From positions 95,292-159,291 of the forward strand of contig JAEWQJ010000047.1 in NCBI GenBank assembly GCA_023399215.1: DNA of 64,000 nt, in the 5' to 3' direction. How positions within the stretch are numbered: the first letter of the stretch is position 1; every line of letters begins with the position of its first letter. Below are positions 27,887 through 37,752 of this stretch, in pieces. Made by a program: the position numbers and the translations under genes. Origin of the DNA: Methanobacteriota archaeon (lineage in GTDB: Archaea > Halobacteriota > Methanosarcinia > Methanosarcinales > Methanosarcinaceae). A model generated the notes under the pieces. It was not told where the DNA came from. It saw only the letters and a program-made list of their open reading frames with translations, and did not search any database.

Positions 27887-28201
27887 ATGTTACTCACTGC
27901 GACTGATATTGAGAAAGAAGCAGTTATGAAGCTTTTAAAACCACTACCAAAAAAGAAAAAAGTACTCATGGGTCATATTGGCGTTGAAACTTATTATATT
28001 GGAATGTTTGGAAAATTCAAAACTGTTGTAACAAAATGCGAGATGGGTTCTTTGGGGAGTGGATCCACAATACTTGCACCTACGATGGGTATAAAAATGG
28101 TCTCCTAGGGGAATTATTATGATAGGTATTGCATATGGTAAGCATAAAAACATAGCAAAAATCGTTAAGGCAGAAAAAGCCAAAGGTATGATTAGAAGAT
28201 A
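27887..28201 (+). pseudogene. Truncated nucleoside phosphorylase-like gene with one-base frameshift
   Basis: Starts MLLTATDIEKEAVMKLLKPL and continues VGHIGVETYYIGMFGKFKTV-like sequence and VVTKCEMGSLGSGS, the N-terminus of phosphorylase/nucleosidase-like proteins. At about 28098 the frame breaks: restoring one T gives MWSPRGIIMIGIAYGKHKN, the expected continuation (strand plus 'IMVGIAFGK'). After KAEKAKGMIRR it stops at 28199, two thirds of the protein missing. It directly precedes the methyltransferase gene. Confidence 0.65.
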
Positions 28202-28213
28202 AGGAGTATGAAA

Positions 28214-28981
28214 ATGGAAGAAATAACAATCCACGAATTTGATTTTGCCCTCATCAATGAATTTTTCACAGAGCTTGAACGGCAGGGACCCGGCAGTCCC
28301 GAAGAAACCATCAGGGCATTAGGTTTTATCGGAAATCTTTCAAACAAAACAAAAATTGCCGATTTAGGCTGCGGCACAGGCTTTCAAACAATGGTTCTGG
28401 CACAAAATACAGAAGCAACCATCACCGCCCTCGACCTTTACGCTGGCTCGATTGATAAACTTAAAGCAACAGCTGGAAAACTTGGTTTGCAGAACAGAGT
28501 AAAAGGTATTGTCGGTTCAATGGATAATTTGCCGTTTCAGAATGAAGAATTTGATATTATATGGTCTGAAGGGGCTATTGCCAATATAGGTTTTGAAAAA
28601 GGCTTGAATCACTGGAAAGGCTTCCTCAAAAAAGATGGTTATATTGCCGTAACATATGAGTCATGGTTTACCGATGAACGCCCCGCTGAAATTGAGAAGT
28701 GGTGGTTGGACGCAGTTCCTGAAATTGGCACAATAGGGCATAATATTTCCATCATGCAAAAAACAGGTTATATTCCTGTTGCCGCATTTACGCTGCCTGA
28801 AAATTGTTGGATAGACAATTATTTTATTCCGCAAAAAGCAAGGCAAGAGGAATTCTTGAAAAAACATGCGGGAAATAAAACCGTTGAGGATATGATTGCA
28901 TTTATGAGGCGTGAGGCAGACTTGTATTCAAAATACAAACAGTATTATGGATATGTATTTTATATTGGGAAAAAGATGTAA
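28214..28981 (+). CDS. Class I SAM-dependent methyltransferase
   Basis: About 255 residues. Motif I is IADLGCGTGFQTM near 52, an acidic end of strand 2 is TALDLYAGS, and motif II/III region is FDIIWSEGAIANIGF near 117. The shape is that of a small-molecule UbiE-like methyltransferase; the substrate is unknown. The site aaggag precedes ATG codons at 28208 and 28214; spacing favours 28214 (MEEITIHEF). Codon use and the foreign debris that follows (28985-29426) suggest it came in by transfer, perhaps from Firmicutes or Bacteroidetes; that is inferred. Confidence 0.88.
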   Translation: MEEITIHEFDFALINEFFTELERQGPGSPEETIRALGFIGNLSNKTKIADLGCGTGFQTMVLAQNTEATITALDLYAGSIDKLKATAGKLGLQNRVKGIVGSMDNLPFQNEEFDIIWSEGAIANIGFEKGLNHWKGFLKKDGYIAVTYESWFTDERPAEIEKWWLDAVPEIGTIGHNISIMQKTGYIPVAAFTLPENCWIDNYFIPQKARQEEFLKKHAGNKTVEDMIAFMRREADLYSKYKQYYGYVFYIGKKM

Positions 28982-28984
28982 AAT

Positions 28985-29426
28985 AATAATGATTTACGCC
29001 GCTACTTCGTATACCAGACCAGAAACTGCTTCGCGCCGCCATTTCCGTTGGAACGCTTTGAAGAAATGACACGGCTTGTGGACGGTGATGGGAGCACGAC
29101 GCTTAGATAATTTATATTTTGTTTGGAGGTAAGTACAGGGATTTCAAAAGCGAACAACTGGCATATTGCGGGATATATTGCGTGTAGTTAGCTTTTTCCC
29201 TTATTCGCCTAGCCCACCAGCAGATACTTTACCAGAGCTACCGGGCCGATGCCTGGTCTGCCGTTGTTCGGACATACAAATCCTGAACTTCGTCGTAAAT
29301 GAAGCTGAAATCCACGGCTGCTTCCAGCTTTCGCAGGGAGTGCTCCTCCGGTACCAGATCCTCCAGAGTGATACAGTGCATTTTTATTTGTATTCCATTC
29401 CGTTCCCTCAGCATCCCCAAAAACAT
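28985..29426 (-). pseudogene. IS1182-type transposase N-terminal remnant and flanking foreign debris
   Basis: On the - strand from 29426: MFLGMLRERNGIQIKMHCIT, LEDLVPEEHSLRKLEAAVDF and SFIYDEVQDLY, the conserved N-terminus of IS1182-family transposases. After a frame change it continues RPGIGPVALVKYLLVG before stops near 29175. The rest of the transposase is gone. A GC-richer scrap at 28985-29110 on the + strand (frame FAPPFPLERFEEMTRLVDGD) also looks like the broken end of a foreign gene. Confidence 0.72.
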
Positions 29427-29558
29427 CCTACCGTTACTTTTCTGCCTCTATTATATCATTTTTGTGCAAAATCTGTTTTTACTTTCGATGTAACATTTAG
29501 TAAATCCCCTCAGTCTACTTTCCTTTTAAGCTATTTTTCCCCTCAAGTCACTCTCCTC

Positions 29559-31571
29559 TCAGACTACTTTAATCTCCTTTTCCAGCTTCTTTATCATTTC
29601 CCTTACCTGAATTGCCCTTTCGAAGTCCAGCCTGTCAGCAGCTTCCCTCATTTCGGTTTCCAATTCGATAATCATATTGGAAATCTCAGTTTTAGGGATA
29701 TGTTTGGTGTCGGTGATATCCACGACCTTTTCCCTGATTGGTTTCCTGATAGTTGTCGGGACTATGCCGTGTTCCTTGTTGTAGGCAATCTGCATGGAGC
29801 GGCGGCGTTCGGTCTCACTAACTGCATTTTTGATGGAATCAGTCATATTGTCGGCATACAGGACAACCTTCGAGCTGGCATTCCGGGCTGCGCGGCCTAT
29901 GATCTGGATCAGGCTTCTTGAGTTTCTCAGGAAGCCTTCCTTATCCGCATCCAGGATGCCAATGAAACCCACTTCCGGAATATCAAGCCCCTCCCTGAGC
30001 AGGTTGATCCCGACAAGGACGTCGAATTTGCCAAGGCGGAGTTCGCGGATAATCTCAGTTCGTTCCATCGTTTTGATATCCGAGTGCAGGTAACGTGCTT
30101 TGATCTCATTCCTCGCAAGGTACTCGGTAAGTTCTTCCGCAAGTTTCTTCGTCAGAGTGGTTACAAGAGCACGGTCTCCCCTTTCCACAATTTTCCGAAT
30201 CTCCTGCATGACATCTTTGACCTGACCTTCGAGAGGACGAATTTCCACTTCAGGGTCAACAAGTCCTGTTGGGCGGATAATCTGTTCCACGATCTGGGCT
30301 GAGTGCTCTCTTTCATAATCGGAAGGTGTTGCCGAGACAAAAATCACGTTTTTCATGTACTTCTCGAATTCGTCGAACTTAAGAGGCCTGTTATCGTAAG
30401 CACTGGGAAGCCTGAACCCATAATCGACAAGACTCTTCTTCCTTGAACGGTCCCCGTTGTACATCCCATGAAGCTGCGGAATAGTCTGGTGGCTCTCATC
30501 GATTATCATCAGGAAATCCTCAGGGAAATAGTCAAGCAGGCAGAAGGGCTGTTCTCCTGGCTGTCTGTGGTCAAAGTGCCGAGAATAGTTTTCAATGCCC
30601 TTGCAACTGCCGGTTTCCTGAATCATTTCCATATCATAAATCGTGCGCTGCTTCAACCTGTGAGATTCGAGAAGCCCAAGTTCAGGAAGGTGTTCTTCGA
30701 GCTCTTCGAGGATGGACTGAATTGCACTTTTCTGTTCCTCCTCAGGAATTACATAGTGCCTGGCAGGATAAATAAAGAAATAGTCCATCTCTTCTGTTCG
30801 CTGACCTGTCTGCTTGTTTACCTCGGAAATCCGGTCGACCTCATCTCCGAAAAGCTCAATCCGGATAATATCATCAAAGTATCCGGGAATAATATCAATG
30901 GTATCTCCTTTTACCCTGAAGCGCCCTGGCATGAGCTCAAGGTCGTTCCGTTCGAACTGGATTTCAACGAGCTTTTGCAGGATTTCTTTTCTCTGAACCT
31001 TATCCCCTACCTTTAATTCAAACCCCATTTTCTGGAAATTCTCAGGATTGCCAAGCCCGTAGATACAGGATACGGATGCCACTACAATAACGTCCTGGCG
31101 CGACATCAGGGAAGCAGTAGTTGCAAGCCGCATCTGCTCGATCTTCGGGTTAATCTGGGCATCCTTCTCAATATACTGATCCCTGGCAGGAAGATAAGAC
31201 TCGGGCTGATAGTAATCGTAATAGGAAACAAAATACTCCACCCTGTTTTCAGGGAAGAACTCTTTGAATTCATTATAAAGCTGGGCAGCAAGGGTTTTAT
31301 TATGAGCAATAACAATAGTCGGTTTCCTGACCTGGTTTATGACATTTGCAACAGTATAGGTCTTCCCTGATCCTGTTACCCCAAGCAGTGTCTGGTACTG
31401 CTCTCCTTTTTCAAGCCCTTCCACAATTTTTTCGATTGCCTGCGGCTGGGAACCCTTTGGTTCAAAATCGGAAACCAGCTTGAACTGCGGGCTGTCCCAA
31501 TATCGGGCATCTCGTATTGTGTCGATGACTTTTTTAGATACAGCTTGGGATGTCTTATCTGAAGATTTCAT
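29559..31571 (-). CDS. uvrB: Excinuclease ABC subunit B
   Basis: 670 residues, full length. Walker A is GVTGSGKTYT near 64. The damage-probing beta-hairpin is YYDYYQPESYLP near 118. The DESH Walker B motif is in MIIDESHQTIPQ near 362. Later helicase motifs include VSATPSDYE and QIIGRAARN. The C-terminal UVR motif (IIELETEMREAADRLDFERA) contacts UvrC. UvrB is loaded on lesions by UvrA and then recruits UvrC. It is the last of the three uvr genes on this strand, after a 222-base repeat-rich gap. Confidence 0.97.
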   Translation of the reverse strand: MKSSDKTSQAVSKKVIDTIRDARYWDSPQFKLVSDFEPKGSQPQAIEKIVEGLEKGEQYQTLLGVTGSGKTYTVANVINQVRKPTIVIAHNKTLAAQLYNEFKEFFPENRVEYFVSYYDYYQPESYLPARDQYIEKDAQINPKIEQMRLATTASLMSRQDVIVVASVSCIYGLGNPENFQKMGFELKVGDKVQRKEILQKLVEIQFERNDLELMPGRFRVKGDTIDIIPGYFDDIIRIELFGDEVDRISEVNKQTGQRTEEMDYFFIYPARHYVIPEEEQKSAIQSILEELEEHLPELGLLESHRLKQRTIYDMEMIQETGSCKGIENYSRHFDHRQPGEQPFCLLDYFPEDFLMIIDESHQTIPQLHGMYNGDRSRKKSLVDYGFRLPSAYDNRPLKFDEFEKYMKNVIFVSATPSDYEREHSAQIVEQIIRPTGLVDPEVEIRPLEGQVKDVMQEIRKIVERGDRALVTTLTKKLAEELTEYLARNEIKARYLHSDIKTMERTEIIRELRLGKFDVLVGINLLREGLDIPEVGFIGILDADKEGFLRNSRSLIQIIGRAARNASSKVVLYADNMTDSIKNAVSETERRRSMQIAYNKEHGIVPTTIRKPIREKVVDITDTKHIPKTEISNMIIELETEMREAADRLDFERAIQVREMIKKLEKEIKVV

Positions 31572-31644
31572 AGAATCAAAACCTTAAAATTCTGGAAATT
31601 TAAATGACGGACACATATTACCAACAGTAGCAATAACTAATTAA

Positions 31645-31815
31645 TGATTTTCAGGAATCTGCGATTTTTTGGAATTAATCATTTTTAGGAATCAATCATT
31701 TTTAGGAATCTGGGATTTTTTGGAATTAATCATTTTTAGGGATCTGCGATTTTTTGGAATCAATCATTTTTAGGGATCTGCGATTTTTTGGAATCAATCA
31801 TTTTTAGGAATCATA
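31645..31815. repeat. 34/17-bp repeat array overlapping the uvrC 3' end
   Basis: Unit gatctgcgattttttggaat caatcatttttagg starts at 31741 and 31775, with diverged copies at 31707 and 31656 and an extra half unit (17 bases) between them. The last unit runs into the final codons of uvrC, so the gene's own tail seems to be the seed of the array. Confidence 0.9.
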
Positions 31816-33353
31816 GATTTTTGCCTCAGCAGGCGGTTGTAGGTAATTGCAAACCTGTGGGCTTCGTCCCGGATCTCCTGGACAAAAAGAGAGGCTTTCT
31901 CGTCTTTTTTTATTGGAAGAGGAGACTTGATTCCAGGCACATAGATTTCTTCTTCCCGCTTGGCTATCGAAATAAGAGGAACCCTGATTTTGAGCTTTCT
32001 GAGCTCCTGAAAAGCTGAAGAGAGCTGTCCTTTTCCCCCGTCTATAATGATAAGGTCAGGCAGGTCATGTTTGTCCTTGAGCAAGCGGGAATAACGCCTG
32101 CGTACAACCTCTGCAATGGAAGCGAAGTCATCGATCCCTTCAACACTCTCGATCTTGAAACGGCGATAATTGTGTTTATCAGGTCTGCCCCCCCGGAACT
32201 GAACCATTGAACCGACCGTAGCCGTGCCTGAGAGATGGGAGATATCAAAACATTCTATGACATTCGGAAGTTTCGGCAGAGAAAGTTTACTTTGCAGGGC
32301 TTCGAGCTTTTTCCTGTCTCCAAAGAAACCGATCTCAACATTTTTCATGACAAGGTCGAGAAGTTCTTTTTTTTCTCCCTGCTTCGGAACCGTAACTTTG
32401 ACTTTTGTTCCTTTGACGTGAGAAAGGAAATCGACAAGTGACTCTTCAAGAAGCTCAGGAAGAATCAGCTCTTCAGGAGGCTCGTTCTCGGAATAATATT
32501 GTACAAGAAATTCTTCCAGAAAATTTTCCCCAAAGGCAAAAACATAGTCCTGCTTATCCTCAAGCGTACCTTTGTAGACCTTGAAGAGCATGAGATAAAC
32601 GGTATCATCCCTGACAATGTAGTTCAGAATATCCTCATTATGCTTTTTCTGCCTCTCCATATTTTGTTTTTCCTGAAGATACTCAAGGGCTGCAATCTCG
32701 TCCCTGAGAGCCATGGCTTGCTCGAACTGCTGCCTCGATGCCAGTTTTCTCATATCTTTTTCCATAGACTCGATAAGCTCTCTAATATTGCCTTTCAGAA
32801 CTGAAGCAGCTTTTTTCACTTTCTCTGAATAATCTTCTGCGGAAATTGCACCTATGCAGGGCCCGCTGCATGCCGCTATATGGTATCTGAGGCAGGCCCG
32901 TTTCGGCATCTTTTTGCAGGTTCGGAGCTGGAAGGTTTTTCTTACAACCTCAAAAATGTAGTCTCTTTCCTTTGCCGAGACAAAGGGCCCAAAAAAGCTC
33001 CCACCATCTGCTTTTCTCCTAGCGAGCTTGATCCTTGGAAACTTTTCATCAGTTAAATGAATGCAGGCATACCGTTTTGAGTCCTTAAGAGCAATATTAT
33101 ACCTTGGCCAATGTTTTTTGATCAGAGTATTTTCCAGAAGAAAAGCCTCTACTTCAGTGTTCGTGACAATAAAATCGAGGCCCATTACAGCCTCTATAAG
33201 GCTCGCAGTTTTTGGGTCATGGTCTCGTTTCTGGAAATAGCTGCTTACCCGCTTTTTGAGGTCCTTTGCCTTGCCTACATAAATCACAGTCCCTTCTTCG
33301 TTCTTGAAAAGATAACAGCCAGGCAGGTGAGGTAGAGCTTCCAGGTCAATCAT
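31794..33353 (-). CDS. uvrC: Excinuclease ABC subunit C, lacking the HhH tail
   Basis: 519 residues. N-terminal GIY-YIG nuclease (GCYLFKNEEGTVIYVGKAKD near 12) makes the 3' incision; a Cys cluster follows (CKKMPKRACLRYHIAACSGPC); a UVR motif at about 200-235 (FEQAMALRDEIAALEYLQEK) binds UvrB. The RNase H-like 5' nuclease spans about 340-510, with IECFDISHLSGT and LIIIDGGKGQL. It ends right after EIRDEAHRFAITYNRLLRQK. Bacterial UvrC has about 80 more residues with tandem helix-hairpin-helix motifs; these are absent. The frame ends in the repeat array, so loss of the tail by repeat-mediated change is possible, or this may be normal in the lineage. Confidence 0.95.
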   Translation of the reverse strand: MIDLEALPHLPGCYLFKNEEGTVIYVGKAKDLKKRVSSYFQKRDHDPKTASLIEAVMGLDFIVTNTEVEAFLLENTLIKKHWPRYNIALKDSKRYACIHLTDEKFPRIKLARRKADGGSFFGPFVSAKERDYIFEVVRKTFQLRTCKKMPKRACLRYHIAACSGPCIGAISAEDYSEKVKKAASVLKGNIRELIESMEKDMRKLASRQQFEQAMALRDEIAALEYLQEKQNMERQKKHNEDILNYIVRDDTVYLMLFKVYKGTLEDKQDYVFAFGENFLEEFLVQYYSENEPPEELILPELLEESLVDFLSHVKGTKVKVTVPKQGEKKELLDLVMKNVEIGFFGDRKKLEALQSKLSLPKLPNVIECFDISHLSGTATVGSMVQFRGGRPDKHNYRRFKIESVEGIDDFASIAEVVRRRYSRLLKDKHDLPDLIIIDGGKGQLSSAFQELRKLKIRVPLISIAKREEEIYVPGIKSPLPIKKDEKASLFVQEIRDEAHRFAITYNRLLRQKSMIPKND

Positions 33354-33416
33354 TTTTAAACCTCTTTTTCAAGTTTTTAAAGGGAACTTAAATCAGTTTA
33401 ATCATTTTTAAACCTT

Positions 33417-33516
33417 AAATCAGTTTAATCAGTTTAATCAGTTTAATCAGTTTAATCAGTTTGATCAATTTAATCGGTTTAATCAACTTAATTAGTTTAA
33501 TCAGCTTAATTATGCT
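33417..33516. repeat. 10-bp repeat array between uvrA and uvrC
   Basis: Decamer cagtttaatc repeats at 33421, 33431, 33441, 33451 and 33461, then in worn form to about 33516. The period equals about one turn of B-DNA. Confidence 0.9.
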
Positions 33517-33577
33517 TTCATTGGGTTTAAATTAGATTAAACCGGCTTAAATTCACCAAGTCAACTTTTAAAACGTT

Positions 33578-36500
33578 TTAAATCAATTGCTCCTGAAATG
33601 CATTGCTGGCTCTATGTTTACTGTGCTTGAAACCTCTGGAGTCTTCGGGGTCTTCCTCCGGGTCTTCTTCAAAGTCTTCAGAATCCTCCTCATTCTGATT
33701 ATCATTAAGATCTTCATAATCGGCTTCAAACTCTTCCCCGTCTTCAAAAACAGCTTCTGCAGGCTCTTCTCCCGACATATCGATATATGACTGCGAAAGT
33801 TTAGGAGCAAGGAAGCGTGCAGTATAGCTTCCCTGAACTGTGGACACTTCTTCCGGAGTTCCTTCGGCAATAATTTCTCCGCCTGCGTTCCCGCCTTCGG
33901 GGCCCAGATCAATGATATAGTCTGCTGATTTGATTACGTCCAGGTTATGTTCTATTACAACCACAGTGTTTCCTTTTGCTACAAGCTTGTTAAGAACTGC
34001 GATGAGCTTTTTGACGTCATGGAAGTGAAGCCCGGTTGTAGGTTCATCAAGGAGGTAAATCGTCTTTCCGGTACACTTTTTAGAGAGTTCCCTTGTCAGC
34101 TTGATCCTCTGGGCTTCCCCACCGGAAAGCGTTGTTGAGCTCTGGCCGAGTTTGATATAGCCCAGTCCGACTCTTGTTAGAGTATCGAGCTTGCGTTTGA
34201 TTGCAGGGATGTTTTCAAAGTGTTCGGCAGCCTCTTCAACGGTCATATCAAGGACTTCTGCAATCGACTTGCCCCTGTACTTTACTTCAAGAGTTTCCTG
34301 GTTGTAGCGTGTACCCTTGCATTCCTCACATTCTATATATACATCGGGCAGGAAGTTCATTTCGATTTTTATCAGCCCGTCTCCCTGGCAGGCCTCACAG
34401 CGCCCTCCTTTTACGTTGAAAGAAAAACGCCCACTTTTATAACCCCGGATTTTTGCTTCCTTAGTTTCGGCAAAGGTCTGTCTTATGGTATCAAAGACCT
34501 TGATATAGGTGGCAGGGTTTGAGCGAGGAGTCCTGCCAATAGGACTCTGATCAATAACGATTACCTTGTCAATCTCGGAATCAAAAACCAGCTCATCATA
34601 GTCTCCAGGCGTTACATTTGATTTATTAATCTTCTTCGTCAAGGCTTTGTACAGGGTATCGTAAATTAACGTAGACTTTCCGGAACCAGAAACACCTGTA
34701 ACCACGGTCAGGACCCCTATGGGAATATTTACATCTATATCCTTGAGGTTGTTTGCCCTGCATCCTTTAAGCCTGATGAATGCATTACTGTGTCGACGAA
34801 GAGCAGGCGGTTTTATCTGTTTTTCTCCTGAGAGGTACTGGCCTGTCAGAGATTCCTGGTTCTTTTCGATCTCTTCAGGCGTGCCTTCGGCTACTACATA
34901 ACCTCCATGAACGCCTGCACCTGGCCCGATATCAAACACATAGTCAGCAGACCGAATAGTATCTTCATCGTGCTCCACGACTATCAGAGTATTTCCAAGA
35001 TCCCGCAAGGTCTGAAGGGTCTGGATTAGTCGCTCGTTATCTCTCTGATGCAGCCCTATTGAAGGTTCGTCGAGTACATAGAGCACGCCCATGAGGTTTG
35101 AGCCAATCTGAGTAGCCAGCCGGATTCGCTGTGCTTCTCCGCCTGAGAGAGTGCCTGCACCTCGCGAAAGGGTAAGATAGCCGAGCCCCACATGCTCTAA
35201 AAAACCGAGCCTGGAGCGTATTTCCTTTAAAACCTGTTTTGCGATTTCTTTTTCCTTTTCCGAGAGCTCCACATTTTCGAAAAACCGGCTGCACTCCAGA
35301 ATTGATAGATTGGCTACATCTACAATGGATTTCCCGCCGAACTTTACTGCAAGCACTTTTTCCTTCAGTCGCTTTCCTTCACATTTTGGACAGGGCTTAA
35401 CCTGCATGAATTTTTCAAGTTCTTTTCGGCGGTACTCGGATTTTGTCTGGCTGTACAGTCTTTCGGACTGCGGGAGCAACCCTTCCCAGGTGCCCTTATG
35501 AGACCAGTGTGCATCCCCGTTCTTCATGCTCATACTGAACTGCATAAGTTCGTCCGAGCCGTACATGAGAGCATTATACTGCTCATCTGTGAGATTCTCA
35601 ATAGGAGTAAATATGTCAAAACCGAAATGCTTTGCCACGGCTGCAAGGTGCTGGCTTCGGTAACCATCCAGGAAATTCCTGTATAAGGCGACCGCACCGT
35701 CTGCAATACAGAGAGTTTTATTCGGAATAATGAGGTCAGGGTCAAGCTCCATCTTAAACCCTAGTCCATTGCAGGCTTCACAGGCCCCAAAAGGACTGTT
35801 GAAGGAAAACATCCTGGGCTGGAGTTCTTCAAAAGCCATGCCGCAGACTGGACAGGCCATAGTCGAGGAATAAAGGTGGTCTTTTCCTTCAGAATCAACT
35901 GCAATTAAGAGTCCTTCGGCTTTTTTGAGAGCCATTTCACAGGCTTCGACAAGCCTTGAGCGGTCTTCTGAAGGGTCCAGCCGGTCAACCACGACTTCAA
36001 TATCATGTTTTTTGTATCGGTCAAGGGTAATCTCATCGTCAGTTCTGTGAATCTCGCCGTTTACCCTCATCCGCGCAAAGCCTTCACTGTTCAGTTCTCT
36101 GAAGAGCTGCTGGTATGTCCCTTTTTTCTGGCGGACTATAGGAGCAAGAATGGTAACCATGCCTTCGCATTCCTTGCTAAGGTTGTCCGCAATTTTTTCA
36201 GGAGACTGGGCCTCAATTTTTATGTTGTGGGTAGGGCAGTAAGGCGTGCCGGCTCTTGAAAAAAGAAGCCTCAGGTAATCATAAATTTCAGTGACCGTCC
36301 CTACAGTACTTCGAGGGTTTTTCGAGGTCGTTTTCTGCTCAATGGAAATTGCCGGAGATAACCCTTCGATGCTGTCCACATCCGGCTTATTCATGATTCC
36401 CAGGAACTGCCGCGCATAAGCCGAGAGTGACTCCACATAGCGCCGCTGCCCTTCGGCATAAACCGTGTCAAAAGCCAGGGTGGATTTCCCTGAGCCCGAT

Positions 36501-36595
36501 ACCCCTGTAATAACGATTAATTTATCCCGCGGGAGTTCCAACGTGATGTTTTTCAGGTTGTGTTCCCGTGCCCCTTTAATAATAATATTTTTCAT
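33578..36595 (-). CDS. uvrA: Excinuclease ABC subunit A
   Basis: 1005 residues. Two ABC ATPase modules: the first P-loop GVSGSGKSTLAFDT near 31 with signature LSRGAGTLSGGEAQR near 480; the second GVSGSGKSTLIYDT near 640 with QSSTTLSGGEAQRI near 830. The zinc sites are CPVCGMAF...CEACNGLGF and CEACQGDG...CEECKGTRY. It forms the damage-scanning UvrA2 dimer. The C-terminal 60 residues are a strongly acidic tail (EDGEEFEADYEDLND and so on), beyond the usual bacterial end. It is first in the uvrA-uvrC-uvrB series. Confidence 0.97.
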   Translation of the reverse strand: MKNIIIKGAREHNLKNITLELPRDKLIVITGVSGSGKSTLAFDTVYAEGQRRYVESLSAYARQFLGIMNKPDVDSIEGLSPAISIEQKTTSKNPRSTVGTVTEIYDYLRLLFSRAGTPYCPTHNIKIEAQSPEKIADNLSKECEGMVTILAPIVRQKKGTYQQLFRELNSEGFARMRVNGEIHRTDDEITLDRYKKHDIEVVVDRLDPSEDRSRLVEACEMALKKAEGLLIAVDSEGKDHLYSSTMACPVCGMAFEELQPRMFSFNSPFGACEACNGLGFKMELDPDLIIPNKTLCIADGAVALYRNFLDGYRSQHLAAVAKHFGFDIFTPIENLTDEQYNALMYGSDELMQFSMSMKNGDAHWSHKGTWEGLLPQSERLYSQTKSEYRRKELEKFMQVKPCPKCEGKRLKEKVLAVKFGGKSIVDVANLSILECSRFFENVELSEKEKEIAKQVLKEIRSRLGFLEHVGLGYLTLSRGAGTLSGGEAQRIRLATQIGSNLMGVLYVLDEPSIGLHQRDNERLIQTLQTLRDLGNTLIVVEHDEDTIRSADYVFDIGPGAGVHGGYVVAEGTPEEIEKNQESLTGQYLSGEKQIKPPALRRHSNAFIRLKGCRANNLKDIDVNIPIGVLTVVTGVSGSGKSTLIYDTLYKALTKKINKSNVTPGDYDELVFDSEIDKVIVIDQSPIGRTPRSNPATYIKVFDTIRQTFAETKEAKIRGYKSGRFSFNVKGGRCEACQGDGLIKIEMNFLPDVYIECEECKGTRYNQETLEVKYRGKSIAEVLDMTVEEAAEHFENIPAIKRKLDTLTRVGLGYIKLGQSSTTLSGGEAQRIKLTRELSKKCTGKTIYLLDEPTTGLHFHDVKKLIAVLNKLVAKGNTVVVIEHNLDVIKSADYIIDLGPEGGNAGGEIIAEGTPEEVSTVQGSYTARFLAPKLSQSYIDMSGEEPAEAVFEDGEEFEADYEDLNDNQNEEDSEDFEEDPEEDPEDSRGFKHSKHRASNAFQEQLI

Positions 36596-37752
36596 TTTCC
36601 TTCTCTCGGGTTTTTGTCCAGTTGAATCGGTTAGATGAAAATTTAAGGTCAGAGTAAATTCTGGATTTTTAAGTTAGATATCTAAAAAATCCAGAACTAA
36701 TATGAATTTATGAATTTCAAGAAACTTTTTTGAAAAACCTAAAGTTTATATTCACTTGTCAAGCCGTTTTTTTCAGGCAGATAATTCTATGTATTATTAT
36801 AAATAAGTAGTGATAATTACATGACGTTGATTTCACTCCTCACATATATGACAATTTTCGGATTCATGCTACCCAGTTTTGCGATACATACAGCAAAATG
36901 CAGACTTTTTATTAATAGAGTAATATAGCGGAGTGAAAGTATTAAGCAGTAAACAACCGGTTTTTAGAGTTTATATTTGGTATATTGCGTCCATAGATAT
37001 TGAATTGTATAGCGTTCCTACGTTTAATTTTTGATCTGTTTGTCTTTAATACTTTCAGTTCAGAATAATCATTTTTTCTACAAACCACCATGAATAAAAG
37101 CCTGTTAAGCAAGGAACTGATTCCCTAAAAAGAAGACGAAAAAATATCGGTAGACTGCAAGAAATGCGGAGTTTGAACTTTTTATCATATAACGGATGAC
37201 TAGACTATGTCGATGATATAAATACGTATCCTCTTTAGTATATTTTAGTAAAGTTGTGTTAAGTTTACAAGAGAGTACCAATGAGAAGTGCCCTGGTGAT
37301 AGTACTTCAATATTTTCTGTCTTCAAAAAGAGAAGGATATTTATCTTTAAGTAATTTAGGAAATTCTTTGCCTATTTTTGTATTTTGAGAATATTGTTAC
37401 TCTCATTGTGCTGGTGCACCCCTGCAAGCAATGGGGATATGTTCACGCCTCCGCTGCAAGCTTGATTGTAGTAAAAAAGCATGGAATTACATAGAATATG
37501 TAATAAATTTTTATAAGTTTAAAAGAATTGTCAAGCCCGATTGGACCAAAACATAAGGGAGATGTTCAGTAGTAATTAGTTGACACTGTCATACTGAGGC
37601 TATTAACTTCATATTTCTCAGGTACTGTAAAAGTTAAAGTGTTTTTTCCTGAATGTTGACCTTAGATTAGTAATACAAGTTTTTAATATAATAATATCAA
37701 ATATCACAAACGTAACGAAAAGTATTAAATAAAAGTTCATCGTATGTATCTA
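36596..37752. other. Long spacer, no gene; hairpin-motif copy 3
   Basis: Only short open frames. The shared motif (gtgctggtgcacccctgcaa gcaatggggat) occurs at 37405-37445. The box A ttaaat at 37725-37730 drives the putative ncRNA that follows. Confidence 0.45.
37405..37445 (+). repeat. Copy 3 of a shared hairpin-type motif
   Basis: attgtgctggtgcacccctg caagcaatggggatat, with cccctgcaagcaatgggg able to fold on itself. Related to the copies at 25094 and 27672; probably the end of a worn mobile element. Confidence 0.6.

Noticed and set aside
29166..29921. + strand open frame crossing the uvrB 3' end
   Set aside because: Overlaps uvrB and the IS1182 remnant, with no domain of its own.
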